Source of the DNA: Pseudonocardia endophytica
GTDB lineage: Bacteria > Actinomycetota > Actinomycetes > Mycobacteriales > Pseudonocardiaceae
Length of the DNA: 64,000 nt
Assembly: GCF_004339565.1 (NCBI RefSeq)
Contig: NZ_SMFZ01000001.1
Coordinates: 2,294,001-2,358,000, forward strand
Direction: 5' to 3'
This document shows positions 35,010 through 44,009 of this stretch, piece after piece. Every line of letters begins with the position of its first letter. The stretch's first letter is position 1. The translations under genes and the position numbers were made by a program. The notes under the pieces were generated by a model. That model was not told where the DNA came from and made no database searches. It was given only the letters and a program-made list of their open reading frames with translations.

Positions 35010-36257
35010 TCATGCTCCTCTGGTCAGAACGGTGTCGGTGTCGGCCGGCTCGGGGGCGGGCTCACCGAACTCGCTGCCCACCACGCCCGCGGCGGACAGG
35101 CGGTCGATCTCGGCGGGGTCCAGGCCGATCTCGGCGAGAACCTCCCGGTTGTGCTCGCCCAGCCGAGGCGCGCCCCGGGGCAGGTCGACCGGTGTACCGG
35201 CGAAACGGGCGGCGGTCCGCGCCTGGCGGACCCTTCCTGCCGTCGGGTGGTCGGTCTCGATGATCGTGCCGGAGGCAAGGACCTGCGGATTGTCGAGAAG
35301 CTCGAAGCGACGCAGTGCGGGCGCGCACGGAACGTCGTGACGCTCCAGGAGGTCCAGCCACTCCTGCGCGGGACGCTGGAGCAGGACCTTCTGGATCTCC
35401 GAGAGTCGCTCGTCGACGTTCTCCTCGCGCTTGGAGGGGGTGTCGAAGCGAGGATCGGTGAGCAGATCCGGCCGCTCGGCGGCCTCGCAGAACGCCGTCC
35501 ACTCCCGGTTGCTCATCGTCGAGACGGTGATCCACCCGTCCGCGGTTTCGTAGATCAGGTCGATGAAGCTCGCCGCCTTCTCCGGGGTCACCGGCTGGTC
35601 GGCGAACGTGTAGGCGTTCATGTCGCTGGCCCAGAGGAAACCCAGGACCGTGTCGAGCATGGACAGCCGGATGTGCTGGCCCTCGCCGTTGATGCTGCGG
35701 GCAACCAGCGCCGAGCAGATGGCCTGTGCACCGGTGACGGCCGTCAGCTTGTCCGGCAGCACCGTGCGGACCAGCCGCGGCCGGTCGGTGTCCGAGCCGG
35801 CCTGCACCGTCGTCAGACCGGACAGTGCCTGAACGATCGGGTCGTAGACACGCCGCTTCGCGTACGGGCCTTCCTCGCCGAAGCCGCTGATCGACAGGTA
35901 CACGAGCCCGGGGTTGACCTCGCGCAGGTCGTCGTAGCCGATCCCGAGGCGCTCGACGACGCCCGGGCGGAAGTTCTGCACCAGCACGTCGGCCGAGGCC
36001 ACCAGCTGCTTGAGCACGCGGACGCCGTCGTCGCTCTTGAGGTCGAGCGTCAGAGAACGCTTCGACCGGTTGACGTTGACGAACATCGAGGCGAGGCCGC
36101 CGACCTGGTTCCGGAGCGCGCGGACGTGGTCTCCCACCTCCGGCGGCTCGACCTTGATCACCTCGGCGCCCTGGTCGCCCAGGATGTCCGCGGCCCACGG
36201 CCCCGACAGCATGGCCGACAGGTCGACGACCCGGATGCCGGTCAGGGGACCACTCAT
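35010..36257 (-). CDS. styG: Family III CoA-transferase, IsoG/StyG-like
   Basis: This 415-residue CaiB/FRC-type CoA-transferase has the N-terminal block VDLSAMLSGPWAADILGDQG and LVQNFRPGVVERLGIGYDD. The catalytic aspartate is D169 (LPDKLTAVTG), the same number as in formyl-CoA transferase. In the isoprene pathway IsoG is thought to attach CoA to the glutathionyl acid. The same step here would prepare removal of glutathione and entry into phenylacetyl-CoA metabolism. It is the first gene of a six-gene operon (G-H-I-J-aldehyde dehydrogenase-gshB) and is divergent from gshA. Confidence 0.86.
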   Translation of the reverse strand: MSGPLTGIRVVDLSAMLSGPWAADILGDQGAEVIKVEPPEVGDHVRALRNQVGGLASMFVNVNRSKRSLTLDLKSDDGVRVLKQLVASADVLVQNFRPGVVERLGIGYDDLREVNPGLVYLSISGFGEEGPYAKRRVYDPIVQALSGLTTVQAGSDTDRPRLVRTVLPDKLTAVTGAQAICSALVARSINGEGQHIRLSMLDTVLGFLWASDMNAYTFADQPVTPEKAASFIDLIYETADGWITVSTMSNREWTAFCEAAERPDLLTDPRFDTPSKREENVDERLSEIQKVLLQRPAQEWLDLLERHDVPCAPALRRFELLDNPQVLASGTIIETDHPTAGRVRQARTAARFAGTPVDLPRGAPRLGEHNREVLAEIGLDPAEIDRLSAAGVVGSEFGEPAPEPADTDTVLTRGA

Positions 36258-36299
36258 CGTTCACCTCGTCGTTGTGTGACGCCGTTGACCCCGGCAAAG

Positions 36300-36318
36300 T
36301 AGCGATGAATTTCTTAGC
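36300..36318 (-). promoter_or_regulatory. Shared operator, copy c (styG/gshA divergent promoter)
   Basis: The minus strand reads GCTAAGAAATTCATCGCTA, ending 42 nt before the styG ATG and 80 nt before the gshA start. It lies in the 141-bp divergent region, so one bound regulator could control glutathione synthesis and the adduct pathway together. Confidence 0.65.
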
Positions 36319-36398
36319 AGTCAATTACTTCCCGGGACGACGATCGCTTGCTAGCGTCCTCCCACACTCACCGCCGAGCACTGATCGAGGTGGTCCTC

Positions 36399-37649
36399 GT
36401 GCCGTCAGCCCACCGATGCATGACCCCGGCCGCCGCTGCCACGGCCGTCGAGTCCCTGCTGGCCGGCGACGGTCGTGAACGAGCCGGGATCGAGATCGAG
36501 TGGCCGGTCTACGACGGCGACGATCCGTCGGGGCGCCCTCACGTCGACGACCTGCGCGCGGTCTGCGAGGTGCCGCTCCCGGCCGGCGGCCGCGCGACGG
36601 TCGAACCCGGCGGCCAGTTGGAACTGTCGACGGCACCCGCCGGCTCGATCGAGGCCGCGCTCGACGCCGCAGCGGGAGACGCGACCGTCCTGCGCTCCCG
36701 GCTCGCACATGCCGGGCTGACCTACCGCGAGTCCGCGCTCGACTCGAGCAGGATCCCGTCGCGGATCCTGCCCCACGGCCGGTACGCGGCGATGGAGTCG
36801 TTCTTCGACGCAGGTGGGGACGCCGGCCGCTGGATGATGTGCAACACCGCGTCGCTGCAGGTCAACCTCAGCAACCACCCGACCCGTCCGGAACGCCGGT
36901 GGGAACTGGCGAATCGACTCGGTCCGATCCTGGTCGCCACGTTCGCCAACTCCCCCGGCCGCGACGCGTCGGGGCACAGGTGGGAGTCGCTCCGACAGGG
37001 GATCTGGGGTTCGATCGACCCGGCTCGCACCGTCGCCGTGAGCTGTTCGGGCTCGATGGCCGAGTCCTGGCTGCGCTACGCACTCGCCGCGGACGTGATG
37101 CTCCTCCGCACCCAGGACGGGCGCGACGTCGCCGTCCCGCCGGGACTGTCGTTCGGCAGCTGGATGGCCCACGGTCACGAGCTCGGCTGGCCGACGGTCG
37201 AGGACCTCCTCTACCACCTGACGACCCTGTTCCCGCCGGTCCGACCGCGTGGGTGGCTCGAACTGCGGATGATCGACGCGCTGCCGTGGTCGTTGCTCGA
37301 GGTGGGTGCGCTGGTCACGACGACGGCGCTGACCGTCGACGACGCCATGGACGAACTGCTCGCCCGGCTCGAGGTCGCCGACTCGTTGTGGCTCGACGCG
37401 GCGCGCTACGGGCTCGCGCATCCGCTCGTCGCCGAATGCTCCCGGACCCTCTTCGAGGTCATCCGGCCCCACCTGGCCGCCGTGGCGCGGTCGCGCACCC
37501 GCCACGACGGCGTCCTCGCGTTCGAGGACCGCTTCGTCCGGCGAGCGATGTCGCCGGCGCAGCTGGTGGGCTGCCAGGACCTCCCGTATCGGCCGTGTCC
37601 GGCCCTGGCCGTCAGCGAGCCGCTACTGGCGGCCGGCAACCCGGCCTGA
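36399..37649 (+). CDS. gshA: Glutamate-cysteine ligase (GCS2/EgtA-like)
   Basis: This 416-residue protein uses GTG 36399, 8 nt after GAGG. In-frame ATG 36348 would run into the divergent promoter, and ATG 36420 is an alternative. It has the GCS2 fold: GIEIEWPVYDGDD (start of the ATP site), EPGGQLELSTAP, MMCNTASLQVNLSN and WLELRMIDALPW. This pattern is shared by actinobacterial GshA and the ergothioneine enzyme EgtA. The neighbouring glutathione-pathway operon with gshB makes gamma-glutamylcysteine for glutathione the likely product. It is convergent with the second MarR gene, and the coding ends overlap by 27 bp. Confidence 0.85.
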   Translation: MPSAHRCMTPAAAATAVESLLAGDGRERAGIEIEWPVYDGDDPSGRPHVDDLRAVCEVPLPAGGRATVEPGGQLELSTAPAGSIEAALDAAAGDATVLRSRLAHAGLTYRESALDSSRIPSRILPHGRYAAMESFFDAGGDAGRWMMCNTASLQVNLSNHPTRPERRWELANRLGPILVATFANSPGRDASGHRWESLRQGIWGSIDPARTVAVSCSGSMAESWLRYALAADVMLLRTQDGRDVAVPPGLSFGSWMAHGHELGWPTVEDLLYHLTTLFPPVRPRGWLELRMIDALPWSLLEVGALVTTTALTVDDAMDELLARLEVADSLWLDAARYGLAHPLVAECSRTLFEVIRPHLAAVARSRTRHDGVLAFEDRFVRRAMSPAQLVGCQDLPYRPCPALAVSEPLLAAGNPA

Positions 37650-38246
37650 GCGCCCTCGGGCTCGAGGCACCGAACTGCCGGACCGCTGCTCCAGGCTCAT
37701 CAGGAGCTTGCGCAGCAACGACTCCAACGCGTCGAGCTCGTGCGCGTCGAGGGCGGCACCCAGCAGCTCACCATCGTGCGAGGTCATCTCGGCCAGGACG
37801 ACGTCGACCAGTTCCAGCCCGGTCTCGGTCAGCTCGACCTCGACGCGCCGACGGTCGCCCAGGTCGACGTGCCGCGTCACCATTCCGGCCCGCTCGAGCT
37901 TGTCGAGCCGCTGCGACACCCCACCCGACGTGATCAGCGCCGACCGCGTCAGGTCTCCGGCGCTGCGGCGGTAGGGCACGCCGCTGCGCCGGAGCATGGC
38001 CAGGACGTCGATGGCTCCGCGATCGGTTGCCAGTTCGGCCAGGAGCAGCTTGCGTTTGGTGTCGAGATGCCGCCCGATCCGCCAGATGCGCGTGACGATG
38101 CCGAACGAACTGACGTCGATGTCCGGCCGGATGCGGTGCCATTCCTGCTCGACGGCGTCGACGCCGTCCGACACCGCCCCGCCGTCGATCACCTGGAGGT
38201 CGACGCGTTCTTCGCCGTCGTCCGGCGGCGACGCGGAACGCACCAC
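37623..38246 (-). CDS. MarR-family regulator, second of two paralogues
   Basis: This is a 207-residue protein. The start is uncertain: GTG codons at 38252, 38246 and 38243 follow GGGAG, and 38246 gives normal spacing. It has RPDIDVSSFGIVTRIWRIGR and the winged helix LITSGGVSQRLDKLERAG, VTRHVDLGDRRRVEVELTE, nearly the same as the MarR at 27545-28102. Together the two regulators bracket the glutathione genes. The Arg-rich tail overlaps the end of gshA. It lies 84 bp downstream of styA2 but beyond a strong hairpin. No copy of the shared operator lies upstream of it. Confidence 0.85.
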   Translation of the reverse strand: MVRSASPPDDGEERVDLQVIDGGAVSDGVDAVEQEWHRIRPDIDVSSFGIVTRIWRIGRHLDTKRKLLLAELATDRGAIDVLAMLRRSGVPYRRSAGDLTRSALITSGGVSQRLDKLERAGMVTRHVDLGDRRRVEVELTETGLELVDVVLAEMTSHDGELLGAALDAHELDALESLLRKLLMSLEQRSGSSVPRARGRSGRVAGRQ

Positions 38247-38280
38247 AATCACTCCCTGCGCAGTACGACATGGATCCGCC

Positions 38281-38310
38281 GGCCGGGCGGACCGTCACGG
38301 TCGCCCGGCC
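38281..38310 (-). terminator. GC-rich hairpin after styA2
   Basis: GGCCGGGCG (38281-38289) pairs with CGCCCGGCC (38302-38310), and the inner ACCGT/ACGGT also pairs, giving a long stem just downstream of the styA2 stop. Next to it, TGATCACC-T-GGTGATCA (38317-38333) is a perfect palindrome that includes the styA2 stop codon. Confidence 0.65.
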
Positions 38311-38330
38311 GGCGGGTGATCACCTGGTGA

Positions 38331-39593
38331 TCAGGCAGATGCGCCGACCAGGTCGCTGGTGGCCCTGTCGCGGGTCAGCCATGCGCCGATGCGATCGGGG
38401 TGGGCGAACACGTCCCACTGCCTCTCGGGGAAGTTGAAGTTGTCCGTGAACTCGTCCGCCAGACGACGGTCCTGCGCGAGCGCGCCCACGAACGCCACGA
38501 ACTCGTCGGGCAGTGTGTCCAGCGCGCCGAGCATGAAGTTCGTCCACCGCGTCGCGGCCAGCACACGATCCCGCCGACGGGCGTCGACCACCTCGACGAA
38601 CCGCGCGTCGAACACGTCCTGAGCGACGATCTCCTCGCCGAGGATCCACGCGGCGTGCGAGGCCATGTTCGCCCCCTGGCCCAGCACCGGGTCGACGGTG
38701 GCGTTCACGTCACCGAGGGCGAGAGCGGTCGTGCCGCCCGGCAGGACGGCGGACGTCTTCCGGACGGTCGGCACGACGCCACCCTGCAGGATGTCCAGCG
38801 GGCTGTTCGCGACGTCGAACTCCTTCTCGTCCACGCGCTCGAACGTCATCGGGTAGTGCGTGCGCAGCTTCTCCAGCATCAGCGTCCTGAACGCGGCCGG
38901 GTCGTCCTCGTACTTCGTGTGGCGCAGCACCTCCAGGTCACCACCGATGTGGTTCTCCCACACCAGCGCGGAGGCCATCCCGCCGAACGTCAGGTACGGG
39001 ATCTCGATCATCTCGCCGTGCCCCGGTGAGGCACCCCATACGACGGCGCGCTTGTCGAGCTGGTGGATGCCCGTGAACACCCCGACGCAGAGTGCGCGCT
39101 GCGGCGTCTGGTGGGGCGAGTGGTCGGCGTCCCGCTCGAAGAGCTGGCCGAACGTGCCCTTGCCGGTGCAGACGACCAGCAGGTCGTGCTGCGCCTCGAG
39201 GGTCGCAACGTCCTCCTCGCCGAGGGTGCGGTACTCGATGGTGCCGCCGCGCTCCGCGAAGTCCTTCATGAGCTGCGGGTGGTAGATCCGGTAGTCGATC
39301 CCGCGGCTGGGGGCGTGGTAGTCGCCGTAGAACGTCAGCGGTTGCGGACCGCCGAGGTAGTAGTGGTGACCGAAGTAGCCGAAGTCGTTGACGTCCCAGT
39401 GGTCGATGCCGAGCGCCCGCTCGCGCTCCACGGTCACCGCGTGGTGGGCCACCGTGTTGGGCAGCCGACCCGCCGCGATCTCCTCCGGGTTCTTGTCCGT
39501 GTAGATCGTGGCCTCGATGTCGTGCCGGCGCAGGAACAGGCCCAGCTGCAGACCCGCAGTCCCGCCCCCGATGATGCCGATCCGCTTGCTCAT
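38331..39593 (-). CDS. styA: Styrene monooxygenase oxygenase component (paralogue 2)
   Basis: This 420-residue protein starts at ATG 39593, where GGGAGAG precedes the start; a longer frame upstream is not coding. It has the FAD motif GIIGGGTAG and the residues N46, V48, H50, Y73, H76 and S96 of styrene monooxygenases. It is about 92% identical to StyA3 by hand alignment, with long identical DNA stretches (for example the 70 nt from 38400). It has no styB of its own and forms a single-gene unit with its own operator (39748-39766) and terminator. It would have to draw FADH2 from the single StyB or another reductase. Confidence 0.93.
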   Translation of the reverse strand: MSKRIGIIGGGTAGLQLGLFLRRHDIEATIYTDKNPEEIAAGRLPNTVAHHAVTVERERALGIDHWDVNDFGYFGHHYYLGGPQPLTFYGDYHAPSRGIDYRIYHPQLMKDFAERGGTIEYRTLGEEDVATLEAQHDLLVVCTGKGTFGQLFERDADHSPHQTPQRALCVGVFTGIHQLDKRAVVWGASPGHGEMIEIPYLTFGGMASALVWENHIGGDLEVLRHTKYEDDPAAFRTLMLEKLRTHYPMTFERVDEKEFDVANSPLDILQGGVVPTVRKTSAVLPGGTTALALGDVNATVDPVLGQGANMASHAAWILGEEIVAQDVFDARFVEVVDARRRDRVLAATRWTNFMLGALDTLPDEFVAFVGALAQDRRLADEFTDNFNFPERQWDVFAHPDRIGAWLTRDRATSDLVGASA

Positions 39594-39747
39594 ATGAACT
39601 CTCCCTGGTTGAGGCGACGACGACGTCGCGCGCGTCGGGATGTGGCAACGAGTCTCAGACCTTCGGCACAGGACGCCGCGTCCATCGCTGCCCGTGCGTG
39701 GGGCACTCGTCAGCGCACCGTTCATCAGGTGCGACTGGAGGAAAACA

Positions 39748-39766
39748 TAGAGCTAAAATACTTACT
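39748..39766 (-). promoter_or_regulatory. Shared operator, copy d (styA2)
   Basis: The minus strand reads AGTAAGTATTTTAGCTCTA, ending 154 nt before the styA2 ATG. It fits the common pattern at about 17 of 19 positions and is the weakest half-site at its left end. The 211-bp gap around it is AT-rich and holds no gene. Confidence 0.55.
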
Positions 39767-39804
39767 CGTCAATATCCTTGCGAGGCCTTCCATCTGGCGG
39801 CTAG

Positions 39805-40569
39805 CTAGAGCCGCCGGCCTCCGTCTGCGTAGATCGTCTGGCCGGTGATGAAGGACGAGTCCTCGCCGGCGAGGAAGGCGACGATGCCCGCGATGTCGGC
39901 CGGGGTTCCGGCCCGTCGAACCGGAGTGATCGCCGCACGTTCCTCGGTGAACGCCTCCAGCGTCGTGCCGAGACGCTCGGCCAGCTGACCGGTCATCTCG
40001 GTCACGACGAAGCCGGGCGCCACGGCGTTCGCGGTGATGCCGAACGGCCCCAGCTCGATCGCCAGGGTGCGGGTCGCGCCCTGGATACCCGCCTTGGCGG
40101 CCGAGTAGTTGAGCTGGCCCCGGGTGCCGAGAGCCGAGACGCTGGACAGGCTGATGATCCTGCCCCAGCGCGCGTCCACCATGTGCTTCTGCGCCGCGCG
40201 CGTGACGACGAACAGCCCCCGTAGATGGACGCCGAGTACCGTGTCCCAGTCCTCATCGGACATCTTGAACAGAAGGTTGTCCCGCGTCACGCCGGCGTTG
40301 TTGACGAGCACGCCGAGCGAGCCCAGCTCCTCCACGACTCGCTGGACCGCCGCTGCGACCTGTTCCGGGTCGGTCACGTCGGCGCCGATCCCGATGACCT
40401 CCCGTCCGGTGTCCGCCGCGATCTCGGCAGCCGCCTTCTCGGACCGGGTCCGGTCGAGATCGACGATCGCGACGTCCGCGCCGTCTCCGGCGAGACGACG
40501 GGCCGTCGCCTCCCCGATGCCGCGCGCACCACCGGTGACGAGGGCGACGCGTCCCTCCAGGCCCGTCAC
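39805..40569 (-). CDS. FabG-type SDR reductase
   Basis: This 254-residue classical SDR starts at GTG 40569, overlapping the paaZ stop (GTGA). It has TGGARGIGEATARRLAG, LVNNAGVTRDNLL, ISLSSVSALGTRG and YSAAKAGIQGA, the full FabG/PhaB set of 3-oxoacyl reductases or 3-hydroxyacyl-CoA dehydrogenases. In an operon with paaZ and a PaaJ-type thiolase it may replace PaaH as the 3-hydroxyadipyl-CoA dehydrogenase. This is inferred from position only. Confidence 0.85.
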   Translation of the reverse strand: MTGLEGRVALVTGGARGIGEATARRLAGDGADVAIVDLDRTRSEKAAAEIAADTGREVIGIGADVTDPEQVAAAVQRVVEELGSLGVLVNNAGVTRDNLLFKMSDEDWDTVLGVHLRGLFVVTRAAQKHMVDARWGRIISLSSVSALGTRGQLNYSAAKAGIQGATRTLAIELGPFGITANAVAPGFVVTEMTGQLAERLGTTLEAFTEERAAITPVRRAGTPADIAGIVAFLAGEDSSFITGQTIYADGGRRL

Positions 40570-42623
40570 GTCGCTGCGTCCTGCTTGTCGGCGTCCTTCT
40601 TCGCGACGAGGGTGAGGACGTCGTAGCGGGCGACGGACTGGCCGTCCTGGCGGGTGACGTCGGCGTCCCAGCGGACTTCGCCGTAGCCGGCCGATTCGCG
40701 TGGGGTGAGTTGTTTGCAGGTCAGGGTCACCGTCAGGGAGTCGCCGAATGTGACGGGGGTGAGGAAGCGCAGGTTGTCGACGCCGAAGTTGGCGAGCACG
40801 GGGCCGGGGTCGGGGTCGACGAACAGGCCGGCGGCCAGTGAGACGATCAGGTAGCCGTGCGCGACGCGTTCGCCGAACAGCGGGTTCGCCGCGGCGGCCT
40901 CGGCGTCCATGTGCGCGTAGAACGTGTCGCCGGTGAACTCGGCGAAGTGTTCGACGTCTTGCTGGGACACCGTGCGGGGGCCTGCGACGAGGGTGTCGCC
41001 GGGCTTGAGTTCTTCGAGGTGCAGCCGGAACGGGTGCCGCTCGGTCTCGCGGCGTTCGGCCCCCTGAACCCAGCGGCCGGTGACCGCGGCGATCGTGTCC
41101 GGGTCTCCCTGCACGGCCGTGCGTTGCATGTGGTGCAGCACGCCGCGGATGCCGCCCATCTCCTCGCCGCCGCCGGCGCGCCCTGGTCCACCGTGGACGA
41201 GTTGGGGCATCGGGGAGCCGTGGCCGGTGGACTCGCCTGCGTCGCGGTCGTTGAGTACGAGCAGGCGGCCGTGGAACGGTGCGGTGCCGAGCACGACCTC
41301 GCGGGCGAACGCGGTGTCGGCGGTGACGATCGAGCCGGCCAGGCTGCCCTGCCCGCGGGCCGCGAAGTCGATCAGCTCCTCTGTCGAGGAGTACGGCAGG
41401 ATCGTGGAGACCGGGCCGAACGCCTCGACCTCGTGTGGTTCGGCGCGTTGCGGGTCCCCGAGCAGCAGCAGCGGGGACACGAACGCGCCGCGCTGGGCGT
41501 CGGCGCCGGTGACCTCGACGGTGTCCGGGTCGCCGAACACGATCCGGCCGGCGTCGCGCAGCGCTTTCACGCTGCGCCGGACCTCCTCGCGCTGGTCGAG
41601 GCTGGCCAGCGCGCCCATGGTCGTGCTCTCGGCGTCCGGTGCGCCGACGACGACCGTGTCGAGGCGTTCGGAGGTGGCCGAGATGACGGCGTCGACGTGC
41701 TGGGAGGGCACGAATGCGCGGCGGATCGCGGTGCATTTCTGTCCGGCCTTGACTGTCATCTCGGTGACCAGGCCGGTGACGAACAGGTCGAACTCCGCCG
41801 TGCCGGGTGTGGCGTCCGGGCCGAGTGCGGAGAAGTTCAGTGAGTCGGCCTCGGCGGAGAACCGCACCGAGTTCCGGACGATCGCGGGGTGTGTGCGCAG
41901 GGTCTGCGCGGTCGACGCGGAGCCGGTGAAGCTGACCAGGTCCTGGCCGGTGAGGTGGTCGAACGCGTCACCGAGGGAGCCGGCGACGAACTGCAGTGCG
42001 CCGTCGGGCAGCAGTCCGGAGTCGACGATCAGCTCGACCAGGGTCGCGGTGAGGAACGCGGTCGGGCTGGCCGGTTTGATCAGGGTCGGCACGCCGGCCA
42101 GGAACGCGGGGGCGAGTTTCTCCAGCGGCCCCCACACGGGGAAGTTGAACGCGTTGACCTGTACCGCGACGCCGCGGCGTGGGGTGCAGACGTGTTGGCC
42201 GAGGAACGTGCCGCCCTTACCGAGGGGTTCGATGTCGCCGTCGACGTAGACGGTGTCGTTCGGCAGCTCCCGTTTCGCCTTGGACGCGTAGGCGAGCAGT
42301 ACGCCGATGCCGCCGTCGACGTCGAACTTCGAGTCGCCGAGCGTGGCGCCGGTGCGCGCCGAGACGGTGTAGAGCTGCTCGCGGTGCTCGCGCAGGTGCC
42401 CACCGAGCGCCTTGAGCAGCGCCGCCCGCTGGTGAAACGTCAACTCGCGCAGCGCGGGGCCACCGACCGTGCGTCCATAGTCCAGGGCGGCCTCGAAGTC
42501 GAGGCCCGTTGTCGACAGGCGTGCGATCTGCTCGCCGGTCACCGCGTCGTGGACGGGGCGGCCGTCGTCGGAAGCGGCGTACCAGCGGCCGCCGACATGG
42601 CTGCGCAGAAGCGGGGTACTCAT
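40566..42623 (-). CDS. paaZ: PaaZ, bifunctional oxepin-CoA hydrolase / semialdehyde dehydrogenase
   Basis: This is a 685-residue fusion. Residues 1-520 form an aldehyde dehydrogenase with E258 (RFSAEADSLN) and nucleophile C297 (KAGQKCTAIRR). Residues 540-680 form a MaoC-type hydratase (FAEFTGDTFYAHMD, GERVAHGYLIVSLAAG). It matches E. coli PaaZ in order and length. It opens the oxepin-CoA ring made from phenylacetyl-CoA and oxidises the resulting aldehyde, linking styrene breakdown to central metabolism. The ring-epoxidising PaaABCDE and PaaG are not in this window and must be elsewhere. Confidence 0.92.
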   Translation of the reverse strand: MSTPLLRSHVGGRWYAASDDGRPVHDAVTGEQIARLSTTGLDFEAALDYGRTVGGPALRELTFHQRAALLKALGGHLREHREQLYTVSARTGATLGDSKFDVDGGIGVLLAYASKAKRELPNDTVYVDGDIEPLGKGGTFLGQHVCTPRRGVAVQVNAFNFPVWGPLEKLAPAFLAGVPTLIKPASPTAFLTATLVELIVDSGLLPDGALQFVAGSLGDAFDHLTGQDLVSFTGSASTAQTLRTHPAIVRNSVRFSAEADSLNFSALGPDATPGTAEFDLFVTGLVTEMTVKAGQKCTAIRRAFVPSQHVDAVISATSERLDTVVVGAPDAESTTMGALASLDQREEVRRSVKALRDAGRIVFGDPDTVEVTGADAQRGAFVSPLLLLGDPQRAEPHEVEAFGPVSTILPYSSTEELIDFAARGQGSLAGSIVTADTAFAREVVLGTAPFHGRLLVLNDRDAGESTGHGSPMPQLVHGGPGRAGGGEEMGGIRGVLHHMQRTAVQGDPDTIAAVTGRWVQGAERRETERHPFRLHLEELKPGDTLVAGPRTVSQQDVEHFAEFTGDTFYAHMDAEAAAANPLFGERVAHGYLIVSLAAGLFVDPDPGPVLANFGVDNLRFLTPVTFGDSLTVTLTCKQLTPRESAGYGEVRWDADVTRQDGQSVARYDVLTLVAKKDADKQDAAT

Positions 42624-42660
42624 GGGTCTCCCTGTTCGGGTGATCGGGGTATCGCGGATG

Positions 42661-43896
42661 TCAGACGGACTCGATCAGGAGCGCCGCACCCTGGCCGACG
42701 CCGACGCACATCGACGCCAGGCCGCGGCCGCCGCCCTCGCGGCGCAGCCGGTTCGCCAAGGTGATCGTGATGCGGGCGCCGGAGCAACCCAGCGGATGCC
42801 CGAGCGCGATCGCGCCGCCATCGGCGTTCACGATCGCCGGGTCCAGGCCGAGGCGGCGCACGCTCGCCAGGCTCTGTGCGGCGAACGCCTCGTTCAGCTC
42901 GACGGCGGTGAGGTCCGACGCGGCCCATCCGGCGCGGTCGAGCGCCTTCTGCGATGCCGGGACCGGCCCCAGACCCATGACGTGCGGCGCCACCCCGGCG
43001 CTCGTCCCCGTGACGACGCGGGCGAGGGGCTGGAGACCGTACTGCTCGACGACGCGCGCGCCGGCGAGCACCACGGCCGCCGCGCCGTCGGACAGCGGTG
43101 AGGAGTTGCCCGCGGTGACGATGCCGTCGCGCCGGAACACGGGGCGCAGCCTGCCGAGCGACTCCTGGGACGCATCGGCGCGCGGGCCCTCGTCCGCGGA
43201 GACCGTGATCGGGTCCCCCTTGCGTCGGGCCACGGAGACCGGGACCAGCTCGTCGTCGAAGCGGCCGTCCTTCGCGGCCGCAACCGCGCGCAGGTGGCTC
43301 TCGACCGCGAACGCGTCGCATTCCTCGCGGGTCAGCCCGTCGAGCGCGGCGACCTCCTCAGCGGTCTCACCCATCGACAGCGTCATCGGCCCGTCGGTCT
43401 CGGTGTGCTGCTCGGGAGCCTCGCGATCCATCGCGGTGAACCGCGGGTTGGTGAACCGCCACCCGAGCGCCGAGTCGGCGACCTCGCCCGGCTTGGCCCA
43501 CGGAGTGCCCGGCTTGGCCATCACCCATGGCGCGCGGGTCATCGACTCGACGCCGCCTGCGACGACGATGTCCGCCTCGCCGGAGCGGATGGCCTGCGCC
43601 GCACCGGTGATCGCGGTCATCCCGCTCGCGCACAGGCGGTTCACCGTGTAGCCCGGGACGGTCTGCGGGAGGCCGGCGAGCAGCGCGGCCATACGAGCGA
43701 CGTTGCGGTTGTCCTCCCCCGCCTGGTTCGCGGCGCCCAGCACGACCTCGTCGATCTCGTCCGGCGACACTCCGGCTCGCCTCACCGCCTCACCGACGAC
43801 CAGAGCCGCCAGGTCGTCCGGGCGTACCTGAGCCAACGCACCCCCGTACTTGCCCTGCGGGGTCCGGACTCCACTGACGAGGAACACGTCACTCAT
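42661..43896 (-). CDS. paaJ: PaaJ/PcaF-type beta-ketoadipyl-CoA thiolase
   Basis: This 411-residue thiolase starts at ATG 43896. It has nucleophile C89 (TVNRLCASGM), GHPLGCSGARITITLA with the active His, and CVGVGQGAALLIESV with the second Cys. EDNRNVARMAALLAGLP and GWRFTNPRF are marks of the PcaF/PaaJ branch. It lies 37 bp upstream of paaZ, consistent with cleavage of 3-oxoadipyl-CoA or 3-oxo-5,6-dehydrosuberyl-CoA. A longer open frame that extends upstream to 45609 is not coding there. Confidence 0.85.
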   Translation of the reverse strand: MSDVFLVSGVRTPQGKYGGALAQVRPDDLAALVVGEAVRRAGVSPDEIDEVVLGAANQAGEDNRNVARMAALLAGLPQTVPGYTVNRLCASGMTAITGAAQAIRSGEADIVVAGGVESMTRAPWVMAKPGTPWAKPGEVADSALGWRFTNPRFTAMDREAPEQHTETDGPMTLSMGETAEEVAALDGLTREECDAFAVESHLRAVAAAKDGRFDDELVPVSVARRKGDPITVSADEGPRADASQESLGRLRPVFRRDGIVTAGNSSPLSDGAAAVVLAGARVVEQYGLQPLARVVTGTSAGVAPHVMGLGPVPASQKALDRAGWAASDLTAVELNEAFAAQSLASVRRLGLDPAIVNADGGAIALGHPLGCSGARITITLANRLRREGGGRGLASMCVGVGQGAALLIESV

Positions 43897-44009
43897 GCGG
43901 CCGCTACGCCTCCGATCGGATATCCACACATGCCGAACGAACATTCGGTCGGCTGGCGGGCCAGTATTGCAGGAACGGGCTCCCCGACATGAGCCACCTC
44001 CGGTAGTCG

